Shown: piece after piece, positions 16,739 through 24,263 of the stretch
Position numbering within the stretch: the first letter of the stretch is position 1
Layout: each line of letters opens with the position of its first letter
Source of the DNA: Methylophaga sp.
GTDB taxonomy: Bacteria; Pseudomonadota; Gammaproteobacteria; Nitrosococcales; Methylophagaceae
DNA length: 28,065 bases
NCBI GenBank assembly: GCA_013139345.1
Contig: WTAY01000041.1
Location: 1 to 28,065, forward strand
Reading direction: 5' to 3'
The notes under the pieces: generated by a model
Seen by the model: only the letters and a program-made list of their open reading frames with translations
Database searches by the model: none
Told to the model about the DNA's origin: nothing
Position numbers and translations under genes: made by a program

Positions 16739-18340
16739 ATGACTTCTTCATATCACTTTGATGTTCTAATTATTGGTAGCGGCGCGGCAGGTCTTACCCA
16801 TGCTTTACACTTAGCCGAACATGCCCAAGTAGCCGTACTATCCAAAGATAAACTCGAAGAAGGCGCCTCTCTTTATGCACAAGGCGGTATCTCAGTCGTA
16901 TTAGATCAGGCCGATTCTTTACACTCTCATATTGATGACACTATTCGTGCTGGGGCAGGGTTGTGTAATGAAGAAGCGGTTCGATTTACTGTTGAACAAG
17001 CACGTGAAAGTATTGAGTGGTTAATTGACCAAGGCGTTTCATTTACAAAAGATGGCGTAACATCAGAAACATATCACCTCACTCAAGAAGGTGGCCACAG
17101 TCATCGACGCATTATCCACTCTGCTGATGCAACGGGCCGAGAAGTTGAAACGACACTCTTAGCAAAAGCGAAAGTACACCCGAATATCCATTTATTTCCT
17201 CACCATATTGGTATCGATCTCATCACTCGTCGTAAACAGTTTGGTGATGAGGATGATCGCTGTCTAGGAAGCTATGCATTAGATATTAAATCAGATACCC
17301 CCTGCACATTCACAGCACCTGTTACTGTTTTAGCAACTGGTGGGGCTGGTAAAGTTTATCTTTATACCAGTAACCCTGATGTATCAACAGGTGATGGTAT
17401 TGCTATGGGTTGGCGGGCAGGTTGTGATGTCGCCAATATGGAATTTATTCAATTTCATCCCACCTGCCTATACCACCCTAAAGCTAAATCATTTTTAATT
17501 AGCGAAGCCTTACGTGGCGAAGGTGCCAAGCTACTACTGGCTGATGGCTCTCAATTTATGGAGGACTTTCACCCTCAAGCTGAGCTGGCCCCTCGAGATG
17601 TTGTTGCCCGTGCGATTGATCATGAAATGAAACGACTCGGTGATGACTGCGTTTACCTTGATATTAGTCACCAGTCTAAAGAATTTATCGAAGAACACTT
17701 CCCCACCATTCACAAACGTTGCTTAAGTTTTGGTATTGATATGACAGAGGAGCCCATCCCTGTCGTACCAGCAGCACATTATACTTGTGGAGGCTTAATA
17801 ACTGACTTACATGGCCAGACAGACATTAAAGGTCTTTATGCCATTGGTGAAACAGCACATACCGGTTTACATGGCGCTAACCGTATGGCAAGTAACTCAC
17901 TATTAGAATGTCTCGTCTTTGCCCGTAGTGCCGCACATCATATTAAGCAACAATTAGAGCATGGTTCTAAGCCTCCCACTATTCCAACATGGGATGCAAG
18001 CCGTGTTCGCCCTGCAAAAGAAGCGATATCAATCAGTCATAACTGGGATGAGCTACGTCGTTTCATGTGGGATTATGTCGGCATCGTACGTTCAAATGAG
18101 CGACTCTATAAAGCACAACAACGCTTGAATTTATTACAACAAGAAATTGGTGATTATTACAGCCAACATCGTATTAGCAGTGACTTATTAGAATTACGTA
18201 ACCTTGCAAATGTTGCTGAACTAATTATCAGTTCAGCATTACAACGGAAAGAGAGCCGAGGTCTGCACTATACGTTGGACTATCCTGAGACAGCGCCAGA
18301 TCATGAGGCTAAAGATACAATTATTTCTGGAAAGTCTTAG
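16739..18340 (+). CDS. nadB: L-aspartate oxidase
   Basis: A 533-residue FAD enzyme that oxidises aspartate to iminoaspartate, the first step of de novo NAD synthesis, for NadA. The N-terminal dinucleotide-binding motif is FDVLIIGSGAAGLTHALHLAE. Further landmarks are SLYAQGGISVVL, EGGHSHRRIIHSADATGREV, LATGGAGKVYLYTSNPDVST, MEFIQFHPTCLYHP, EALRGEGAKLL, ARDVVARAID-type (PRDVVARAID) and HYTCGGLITDLHGQTD. The C-terminal helical domain (WDELRRFMWDYVGIVRSNERL) completes a full-length protein. The start has only a weak Shine-Dalgarno. Divergent from rpoE; its 3' end overlaps the convergent ygfX-like gene by 20 bp. Confidence 0.98.
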   Translation: MTSSYHFDVLIIGSGAAGLTHALHLAEHAQVAVLSKDKLEEGASLYAQGGISVVLDQADSLHSHIDDTIRAGAGLCNEEAVRFTVEQARESIEWLIDQGVSFTKDGVTSETYHLTQEGGHSHRRIIHSADATGREVETTLLAKAKVHPNIHLFPHHIGIDLITRRKQFGDEDDRCLGSYALDIKSDTPCTFTAPVTVLATGGAGKVYLYTSNPDVSTGDGIAMGWRAGCDVANMEFIQFHPTCLYHPKAKSFLISEALRGEGAKLLLADGSQFMEDFHPQAELAPRDVVARAIDHEMKRLGDDCVYLDISHQSKEFIEEHFPTIHKRCLSFGIDMTEEPIPVVPAAHYTCGGLITDLHGQTDIKGLYAIGETAHTGLHGANRMASNSLLECLVFARSAAHHIKQQLEHGSKPPTIPTWDASRVRPAKEAISISHNWDELRRFMWDYVGIVRSNERLYKAQQRLNLLQQEIGDYYSQHRISSDLLELRNLANVAELIISSALQRKESRGLHYTLDYPETAPDHEAKDTIISGKS

Positions 18341-18761
18341 CGTCTCGACAATAAATACGCAACTGCCGAAAACGTTCAGCATCAACCGAATCACTCATAA
18401 TCGTAACTGTCTTCTTTTTCCAAACCGTTGAGCTAGCAAAGTTCAGCATGACACATTGTTGTGTAACCACGCTGCTTATTAACGCTAAATGTGATTGCTG
18501 AACATCATTCTGTTCAAACAATGCCCATTGATTATCCGAATCTCTTTCAACCTTAACAATGGCATTATGGCGACCGAGCCACTGATATTTTTGACAATAA
18601 TAAATCAGGCTGAACATCATCATTAGACTGATTACTAATGTCCAAATAGAGGTAGCCAGCAAACTTAACAGCGTAACGAACATTATCGTATGAATCGTAA
18701 TTAGATAAATTAATAGGTATTGAGATCTACCAATAGCTATTGAGAACACATTCCTTGTCAT
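18321..18761 (-). CDS. YgfX/CptA-like small membrane protein
   Basis: A 146-residue protein when started at MTRNVF (ATG 18761-18759). A longer frame to 18803 exists, but MTRNVF has GGAG upstream and starts nearer the membrane part. Two adjacent hydrophobic helices (LLIYLITIHTIMFVTLLSLL and WTLVISLMMMFSLIYYC) are followed by a cytoplasmic domain ending ERFRQLRIYCRDAKTFQK; the D-x-E-x-FR-x-LR pattern is typical of YgfX. In E. coli ygfX (cptA) follows sdhE, the FAD assembly factor, and is divergent from ygfZ. Here it is divergent from ygfZ but no sdhE lies between them. The last 20 bp overlap the end of nadB on the other strand. Confidence 0.75.
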   Translation of the reverse strand: MTRNVFSIAIGRSQYLLIYLITIHTIMFVTLLSLLATSIWTLVISLMMMFSLIYYCQKYQWLGRHNAIVKVERDSDNQWALFEQNDVQQSHLALISSVVTQQCVMLNFASSTVWKKKTVTIMSDSVDAERFRQLRIYCRDAKTFQK

Positions 18762-18826
18762 AAATGCTCGCTCCATTCCTTGGTGAGAGATACAATATAG
18801 CACTCAACCACAATGAAACTGACATT

Positions 18827-19771
18827 ATGACTAACTCTTGGCAAGATATTATTACTCAACAATCGACTTTATCACTGAAAGATGATGCAATATCCAGCCA
18901 TTGCTTTATGCCTTTACCACAGCTTGGAATTCTATCCATTACTGGTGAAGAGGCTCAAAACTTCTTGCAAAACTTACTCACTAATAACGTTAATTCCTTA
19001 GCTATCAATCAGAGTCAGCTTAGTGGTTTTTGTAATGCTAAAGGACGTTTGTTTGCGATATTTCAACTCATCCGCCGAGAAGGTGGCTATCAAATAATTA
19101 TCCCAAAAACGATGTGTACGACACTCATGCAACGTCTTAGCATGTATGTTTTACGCGCTAAAGTCACGATTACCAACATATCAGATATAACAGCCATTAT
19201 TGGCCTTAACTCGTCAAGTGAACATGCTGTTGTTGAGCTAAAATTTGCTAATAACGTTCTTATTCACGATGACCAAGAGCCTACTAGCCGTTCTTTATGT
19301 ATTGCTCCTATCGAACACGCTACAGAAATTTTAAACCAACTTGACCAAGAGCAATGGAAGCTTGCCCCCCAAGAAATCTGGGATAGGCTTGAAATTGAAG
19401 CTGGACTTGCAACAATATATCCAGAAACAAAAGAAAAATTTACGCCACAACAAGTCAACCTAGATTTAGTTAATGGCGTTAGCTTTAATAAAGGCTGCTA
19501 TCCCGGTCAGGAAGTTGTTGCTAGATTGCATTATCTTGGTAAACCAAGCCGAAGAATGTTTGTAGCGAAAGTAGCTACACATGAACAGCCTATTGTGGGT
19601 GATGAAATCATCACTAAAGCAGGAGATGTTGCTGGTCATATCGTTCGAACTCAACTAAAAGATGACAATACACTTCAACTATTACTTAGCTTAAAACTCT
19701 CTGAACAACATAATCCACTTTTTATTAAAGAATCACTTCCAGTTACTATAGTCTCATCCCAGTTTGATTAA
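18827..19771 (+). CDS. ygfZ: Folate-binding Fe-S cluster protein YgfZ
   Basis: A 314-residue protein of the YgfZ/GcvT-like family, which helps synthesis or repair of iron-sulfur proteins using tetrahydrofolate. The signature K-G-C-Y-x-G-Q-E is present as NKGCYPGQEVVARLHYLGKP with the reactive cysteine. The N-terminal part shows LGILSITGEEAQNFLQNLLTNNV and LSGFCNAKGRLFAIFQLIRR. The frame is open from 18764, but I take the ATG at 18827 (MTNSWQDI) because the extra 21 residues are unlike the family and would overlap the ygfX promoter region. Divergent from the ygfX-like gene. Confidence 0.93.
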   Translation: MTNSWQDIITQQSTLSLKDDAISSHCFMPLPQLGILSITGEEAQNFLQNLLTNNVNSLAINQSQLSGFCNAKGRLFAIFQLIRREGGYQIIIPKTMCTTLMQRLSMYVLRAKVTITNISDITAIIGLNSSSEHAVVELKFANNVLIHDDQEPTSRSLCIAPIEHATEILNQLDQEQWKLAPQEIWDRLEIEAGLATIYPETKEKFTPQQVNLDLVNGVSFNKGCYPGQEVVARLHYLGKPSRRMFVAKVATHEQPIVGDEIITKAGDVAGHIVRTQLKDDNTLQLLLSLKLSEQHNPLFIKESLPVTIVSSQFD

Positions 19772-19781
19772 TAAAAAAAGA

Positions 19782-19813
19782 AGCTATTCCGACAGACAAC
19801 AATGACAATAGCT
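19782..19813 (+). terminator. Weak hairpin after ygfZ
   Basis: A 7-bp stem (AGCTATT 19782-19788 with AATAGCT 19807-19813) has an 18-nt loop, followed by AGTATTTTG. The long loop and short T-run make this a weak terminator call. It is the only visible structure in the 86 bp between ygfZ and the response regulator. Confidence 0.25.
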
Positions 19814-19857
19814 AGTATTTTGTAATCATGACTCCAAATTATTTAACCTACTGAATT

Positions 19858-20553
19858 ATGAAACTTAATAACCACCTAAAATATTGTAATCTACTTTATA
19901 TTGATGACCATTCAAGCGTGCGATCTGATATTTATGCTTTGTTGTCACCCGCATTTAAGTCTATTCACCTTGCAGAAGATGTCAGTGCAGCTAGACGGCT
20001 GTATGAAGAACAAGAAATAGATATCATCATCACTGATATTGAGATGCCTGGTGAGAATGGCCTTAGCTTTGTTGAAGAGCTAAGACATAAAAATCATACC
20101 TTACCTATTATTGTATTGACTGCTTTTACAGATACATCCTATTTACTACACGCTGCCAATTTACAAATTGATGGTTATATAACTAAGCCCCTCACATTTG
20201 ATAAGCTGGGATATGCCTTAGAATCTGCAGTAAAGAAACTATCCCATAAATACGCCATCATTAAACTATCCAGCGCTATCAGCTATAACCCAGCAACTAA
20301 ACAGCTTGATGTTGATAACACCGCAGTATCTCTAGGAAAGAAAGAGCGGTTGTTATTGGAATTATTCATCAATAATGATTCACAAATCGTGTCTAAAGAA
20401 ATGATCGAAAGTACGATCTGGCCATCCATTGATATTAGCGATTCAGCCCTAAAAAACTTACTCAATGAACTACGAACAAAATTGAAATATAACAACATCA
20501 TAATAAACCAGCCAGCACAAGGTTGGTTTATTAATACTCAAGAAAATAGCTAA
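19858..20553 (+). CDS. OmpR/PhoB-family two-component response regulator
   Basis: A 231-residue regulator. The receiver domain (about 10-125) has the acidic pair D16-D17 (LLYIDDH), the phosphoacceptor D60 in IIITDIEMPGENGL, the threonine of VLTAF, and the lysine of YITKPL. The C-terminal domain (about 137-228) is a winged helix: VSLGKKERLLLELFINN, IVSKEMIESTIWP, DSALKNLLNELRTKLK and a terminal hairpin QGWFINT. This is the DNA-binding fold of OmpR-like regulators, although the sequence is divergent. Its stop is followed immediately by the sensor kinase gene, so the two form a two-component pair. Target genes are unknown. Confidence 0.9.
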   Translation: MKLNNHLKYCNLLYIDDHSSVRSDIYALLSPAFKSIHLAEDVSAARRLYEEQEIDIIITDIEMPGENGLSFVEELRHKNHTLPIIVLTAFTDTSYLLHAANLQIDGYITKPLTFDKLGYALESAVKKLSHKYAIIKLSSAISYNPATKQLDVDNTAVSLGKKERLLLELFINNDSQIVSKEMIESTIWPSIDISDSALKNLLNELRTKLKYNNIIINQPAQGWFINTQENS

Positions 20554-20559
20554 GTGATA

Positions 20560-22311
20560 ATGAAAATTCGCTACATCTGTATCGCAATTTTCTTATTCTT
20601 ATCCCCCCTTTCACTCGTATCAGCTGAAACATCTGTAACACTACAACTGCAGTGGCATCATCAATTTCAATTTGCGGGTTATTATGCCGCCAAAGAAAAA
20701 GGTTTTTACCAACAAGCAGGGTTAAACATTACCATTCTCGAAGGAGAAAATCCTCCCCACCAAGAGGTTGCATCAGGAGAAGCTGAGTTTGGTATTTCTA
20801 GCACAGGCCTAATAAGTGAAGCTGCACATAATCAACCTTTAGTAGCATTAGCCGCTATCAATCAAGTTAGTCAATATGTCTGGTTGGTACTCGCTAATTC
20901 AGATATTTATACAGCCAAAGATTTTATCGGTAAAACAATCACGCATCAAGAAGCCAATGATTCACTGACGGCTATGTTTATCAAGGAAGGCATAGCGCTA
21001 GAACATATTAATATTATTGATCCCTCTTTTGATATTGAACAATTAATCAATGGTGATGTTGATGCTTTATCTGCCTACGCATCAAATGAGCCTTTTGCCA
21101 TGTTCGAGCGAGGTATCGACTATCGTATTATTTCCCCAGAACAATATGGTATCGACTTTTATGGTGATATTTTATTTACCTCTCAGGCCATGATCGATAA
21201 ACACCCTGAAACTGTGTCAGCCTTTCGTGAGGCCACTTTAGCAGGATGGAAATATGCTATTGAGCATCAAGAAGAAATTATTGATCTTATCCTACATAAA
21301 TACAATTCACAAAATAAGTCTCGCCAACATTTACTCTTCGAGGCAAAAGCAATAGCTGACTCTACGTTGTACCCTATTGTTGAACTAGGCCATATGAATA
21401 AAGGTCGTTGGCAACATATTGCTAGAACATATAAAGAAATAGGTGTAATTAACTCTGCTGTTGACCTTAATACCTTTCTGTATTCTAGCTATCTAAAAGC
21501 TGATCATCGCCGGTTATATTTAGGTTTATTTATTGCCTCATTACTCATCTTAATTATCACTGCCGTTGCATTCCGTTTTGCTAAATTATCTGCAGAGCTA
21601 GATCGCTTACTCTATTTAAAAAGCCAATATGCCAATATTGGTGAGTCAGTGAATAATATTACACATCAATGGAAGCAGCCTCTAAACGAATTAGGCATTC
21701 AACTGATGTTAATTGAATCTGAGTTGGATAATACACCCTCAGATCAAAAATCAATCAGAAGGCTTAATCAGAAAAGCCACCATATTCTACAATTTATGGC
21801 TGACACGGTTGATTTATTCCGCTTTTTTCTTAAAACAAATAATGAAATCATTCACTTTAGCCCTGTCGATGTAATCACCTCAACTAGCCTCTTATTATCA
21901 GATAATCTACGCCTAAATCGTATTCAATTTGAACAAACTATTTCTGATACTCAACAAATAAAAGGTAATAATATAGAATTTGCTCATGTTGTCTTAAGTA
22001 TTCTCGTCAATGCACGTGATATTTTAGTTGAGCGTAAAATAAAAACACCTAAAATCATGGTCGGGCTTTCTTCAGATAGTGAAGCAATTAAATTAACTAT
22101 TTGTGACAATGGTGGAGGAATAAAAGCACAGCCAATATCCTCAATATTCAAACTAGGCTTTAGTCAGAAGGTGTCAGGAAAATCAGGTGTCGGGCTATAT
22201 ATAGCAAAGAAAATCATCGAAAAAGAAATGAAAGGCAAACTACTTGCCCACAATACTGAACTAGGCGCCTGTTTTACCATCATCATTCCACTTGCTAACT
22301 CAAATAGTTAA
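20560..22311 (+). CDS. Histidine kinase with periplasmic NMT1/THI5-like sensor domain
   Basis: A 583-residue hybrid membrane sensor. After a signal-type N-terminus (MKIRYICIAIFLFLSPLSLVSA), residues about 25-300 form a substrate-binding domain of the NMT1/THI5 class: LQLQWHHQFQFAGYYAAKEK, then GEAEFGISSTG, and GDILFTSQAMIDKHPE. One membrane helix (about 320-342) leads straight to the kinase with no HAMP or PAS domain seen. The phosphoacceptor is H369 in NITHQWKQPLNELG, and the ATPase domain has NARDIL (N box), CDNGGGI (G1) and GKSGVGLYIAKKI (G2). NMT1/THI5 relatives bind thiamine-precursor pyrimidines or other small ligands; the ligand here is unknown. A GTG at 20554 could also start the frame, directly after the regulator stop; I prefer the ATG at 20560. 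Confidence 0.9.
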   Translation: MKIRYICIAIFLFLSPLSLVSAETSVTLQLQWHHQFQFAGYYAAKEKGFYQQAGLNITILEGENPPHQEVASGEAEFGISSTGLISEAAHNQPLVALAAINQVSQYVWLVLANSDIYTAKDFIGKTITHQEANDSLTAMFIKEGIALEHINIIDPSFDIEQLINGDVDALSAYASNEPFAMFERGIDYRIISPEQYGIDFYGDILFTSQAMIDKHPETVSAFREATLAGWKYAIEHQEEIIDLILHKYNSQNKSRQHLLFEAKAIADSTLYPIVELGHMNKGRWQHIARTYKEIGVINSAVDLNTFLYSSYLKADHRRLYLGLFIASLLILIITAVAFRFAKLSAELDRLLYLKSQYANIGESVNNITHQWKQPLNELGIQLMLIESELDNTPSDQKSIRRLNQKSHHILQFMADTVDLFRFFLKTNNEIIHFSPVDVITSTSLLLSDNLRLNRIQFEQTISDTQQIKGNNIEFAHVVLSILVNARDILVERKIKTPKIMVGLSSDSEAIKLTICDNGGGIKAQPISSIFKLGFSQKVSGKSGVGLYIAKKIIEKEMKGKLLAHNTELGACFTIIIPLANSNS

Positions 22312-22314
22312 ATC

Positions 22315-22839
22315 CTAAAATAACTCAATATCATCATCTTTCGTATGCTGCACTTCCTGAAGAACGTCTTCAATTGACATACCTTGCATCATCTTTTCAA
22401 ACATATCATGCTCTGCTGGCATCGTATATTTTGACTTGATTTTTTCTTGCAACAAAGACCATTCTATTGGGTTATATAACCGTGAATTATCCCCAACAAG
22501 ATCCACCAAACTCGCTAATGAATGTGATACATGGCTTAATCGCTGTGTTAATTTATCGTAAAACTGAAAAGCCATAATGGCATGTTGCATTTCTGCTGTA
22601 ACCGCTTCACATTGCTCTACAATTTGTTTAGATTCAGTGTCTTCTTTGTCTTTAGCCATCATCTCAACAACCTGAACTCTTGCTGCCATTGTTGTGAAAG
22701 CATCTGTTAACGTATCAACAGAATCGTCCCCTTCCTTCATAGACATTTCTATTTGAGCAACCGCTAAATTCATCATACGTACTGTTTCACGTACTTGGCT
22801 CCAATCTAAGTCTGGATGTTGTGCAGTTGATGTTGTCAT
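22315..22839 (-). CDS. CheZ-like putative response-regulator phosphatase
   Basis: A 174-residue soluble protein, almost wholly helical by composition (MMNLAVAQIEMSMKEG, then VQVVEMMAKDKEDTESKQI). Residues 89-99 read MAFQFYDKLTQ. From memory, E. coli CheZ has MAQDFQDLTGQ around its catalytic D143 and Q147. The two align without gaps at Met, Ala, Phe, Asp and Gln, which would make D95 and Q99 the catalytic pair. The C-terminus is acidic and ends DDDIELF, recalling the CheY-binding tail of CheZ. It lies 11 bp after pilR in the same orientation, so it may dephosphorylate PilR or another receiver. No annotated family is certain, and the sequence is shorter than typical CheZ. Confidence 0.6.
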   Translation of the reverse strand: MTTSTAQHPDLDWSQVRETVRMMNLAVAQIEMSMKEGDDSVDTLTDAFTTMAARVQVVEMMAKDKEDTESKQIVEQCEAVTAEMQHAIMAFQFYDKLTQRLSHVSHSLASLVDLVGDNSRLYNPIEWSLLQEKIKSKYTMPAEHDMFEKMMQGMSIEDVLQEVQHTKDDDIELF

Positions 22840-22850
22840 ATATAATCCAA

Positions 22851-24263
22851 TTATTCTAAATTTAATTTTTTAAGTTTATACCGCAAGGCTCGAAAAGTAA
22901 TACCTAAATTCTTAGCTGCAGCAGTTTTATTCCAACGCGTTGCTTCTAATGCTTGCGTAATGAGTTGACGCTCTTGTTCTTCAAGCTTACTTTCTAAATC
23001 TACTACCGTGTTCGAATCTGCTTCAGAAACACGCATTGAAACGGCAAGTTCATTATCCAAACTCAAGCTTGTTTCTGCTCTTTTCTCATTTTGCATGGAA
23101 GGCGATATATTATCAGGTAACATTAAATCATCACTAGAAATAGTCGTCGTATCAGCCCATGTTAATGCGCGTTCAATAATATTTTCCAACTCGCGTACAT
23201 TGCCAGGAAAGTGATATATCTGAAGTGCCTCAAGTGCTTCTGTACTAAAATCGATTCCAGCTTGCCCATTTTTTTCAGCTAATTTAAATAATATATTCTC
23301 TGCCAACATGGGCACATCATCTTGTCTTTTTCGCAGAGGTGGCACATTGAGCTCAATGACATTAAGTCGATAAAAAAGATCTTCTCGGAACCTACCTTGC
23401 TTTACACATTCAGCAAGGTTCTTATGTGTTGCCGACAAGATCCTTACATCAACATTTAACTCTTCATTGCCACCCACAGGCCGTATTGCTTTCTCTTGAA
23501 TCGCTCGTAATAACTTAACTTGCATCATTAAAGGCAAATCAGCCACTTCGTCGAGAAACAAGGTTCCGCCTTGCGCAGCTTCAAATAAGCCTACTTTATC
23601 CGCAATGGCTCCAGTGAATGCTCCTTTTTTATGGCCAAAAAACTCACTTTCTACTAATTCACTTGGGATTGCACCACAGTTAATCGGTACAAACGATCCA
23701 TCGGATCGCGCTCCAAGATTGTGAATCAAACGTGCGACCAACTCTTTACCAGTACCTGATTCCCCACTAATATAAACGGGTGCCTGGCTACGGGCTAATT
23801 TGGTTATTTTCCCTCGTAATGCTTTTATCGCATCCGTTTCACCTAGCAACTGATCTCGAGAACGGCGTTCTTTTCTACGCGGTTTATCCTCAGGGGAAGG
23901 TGATAACTTGAGTGCTGTTGTAACTAAATCTCTTAATACTCTAATTTTCAAAGGTTTAGATACAAAGTCAAATGCACCTAGTTTTAAGGCTTGAACCGCT
24001 AAATCCATATTACCGTGAGCAGTAATAACAGCCACAGGGAGATCAGGGTATTCTTGTTGCAATATTTTTACAAAATCTAATCCATTGCCATCTGGTAATC
24101 GCATATCAGTTAGACATAAATCAAAATGATGTTGTTTTAGAGCTTGCTTCGCTTGTTCAAGGTTCTCAGCAGTAACACAGTCAATAGACATGCCTGATAA
24201 GGTCATTGTTAAAAGTTCAAGAATATCTGGTTCATCATCAATAATTAAAGCGTGTGAATTCAT
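22851..24263 (-). CDS. pilR: Sigma-54-dependent response regulator PilR
   Basis: A 470-residue NtrC-family activator. The receiver has acidic D9-D10, phosphoacceptor D53 (CLTDMRLPDGNG) and SKPL lysine. The AAA+ domain has Walker A GESGTGKE (167-174), the sigma-54 contact loop GAFTGA (214-219) and Walker B LFLDEVADLP. The Fis-type HTH ends in NKTAAAKNLGITFRALRYKL, the form typical of PilR, which activates pilA in type IV pilus systems. The gene start overlaps the pilS stop by 4 bp. No pilin gene is in the window, so the target is inferred from the family. Confidence 0.9.
   Translation of the reverse strand: MNSHALIIDDEPDILELLTMTLSGMSIDCVTAENLEQAKQALKQHHFDLCLTDMRLPDGNGLDFVKILQQEYPDLPVAVITAHGNMDLAVQALKLGAFDFVSKPLKIRVLRDLVTTALKLSPSPEDKPRRKERRSRDQLLGETDAIKALRGKITKLARSQAPVYISGESGTGKELVARLIHNLGARSDGSFVPINCGAIPSELVESEFFGHKKGAFTGAIADKVGLFEAAQGGTLFLDEVADLPLMMQVKLLRAIQEKAIRPVGGNEELNVDVRILSATHKNLAECVKQGRFREDLFYRLNVIELNVPPLRKRQDDVPMLAENILFKLAEKNGQAGIDFSTEALEALQIYHFPGNVRELENIIERALTWADTTTISSDDLMLPDNISPSMQNEKRAETSLSLDNELAVSMRVSEADSNTVVDLESKLEEQERQLITQALEATRWNKTAAAKNLGITFRALRYKLKKLNLE

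Noticed and set aside
18762..18803. Longer N-terminus for the ygfX-like gene
   Set aside because: It would extend into the ygfZ promoter region; MTRNVF has a GGAG upstream and fits the family start better.
19772..19857. Thiamine (TPP) riboswitch before the NMT1-type sensor operon
   Set aside because: The 86-bp gap is too short and lacks the CUGAGA-type core; I see only a weak hairpin.
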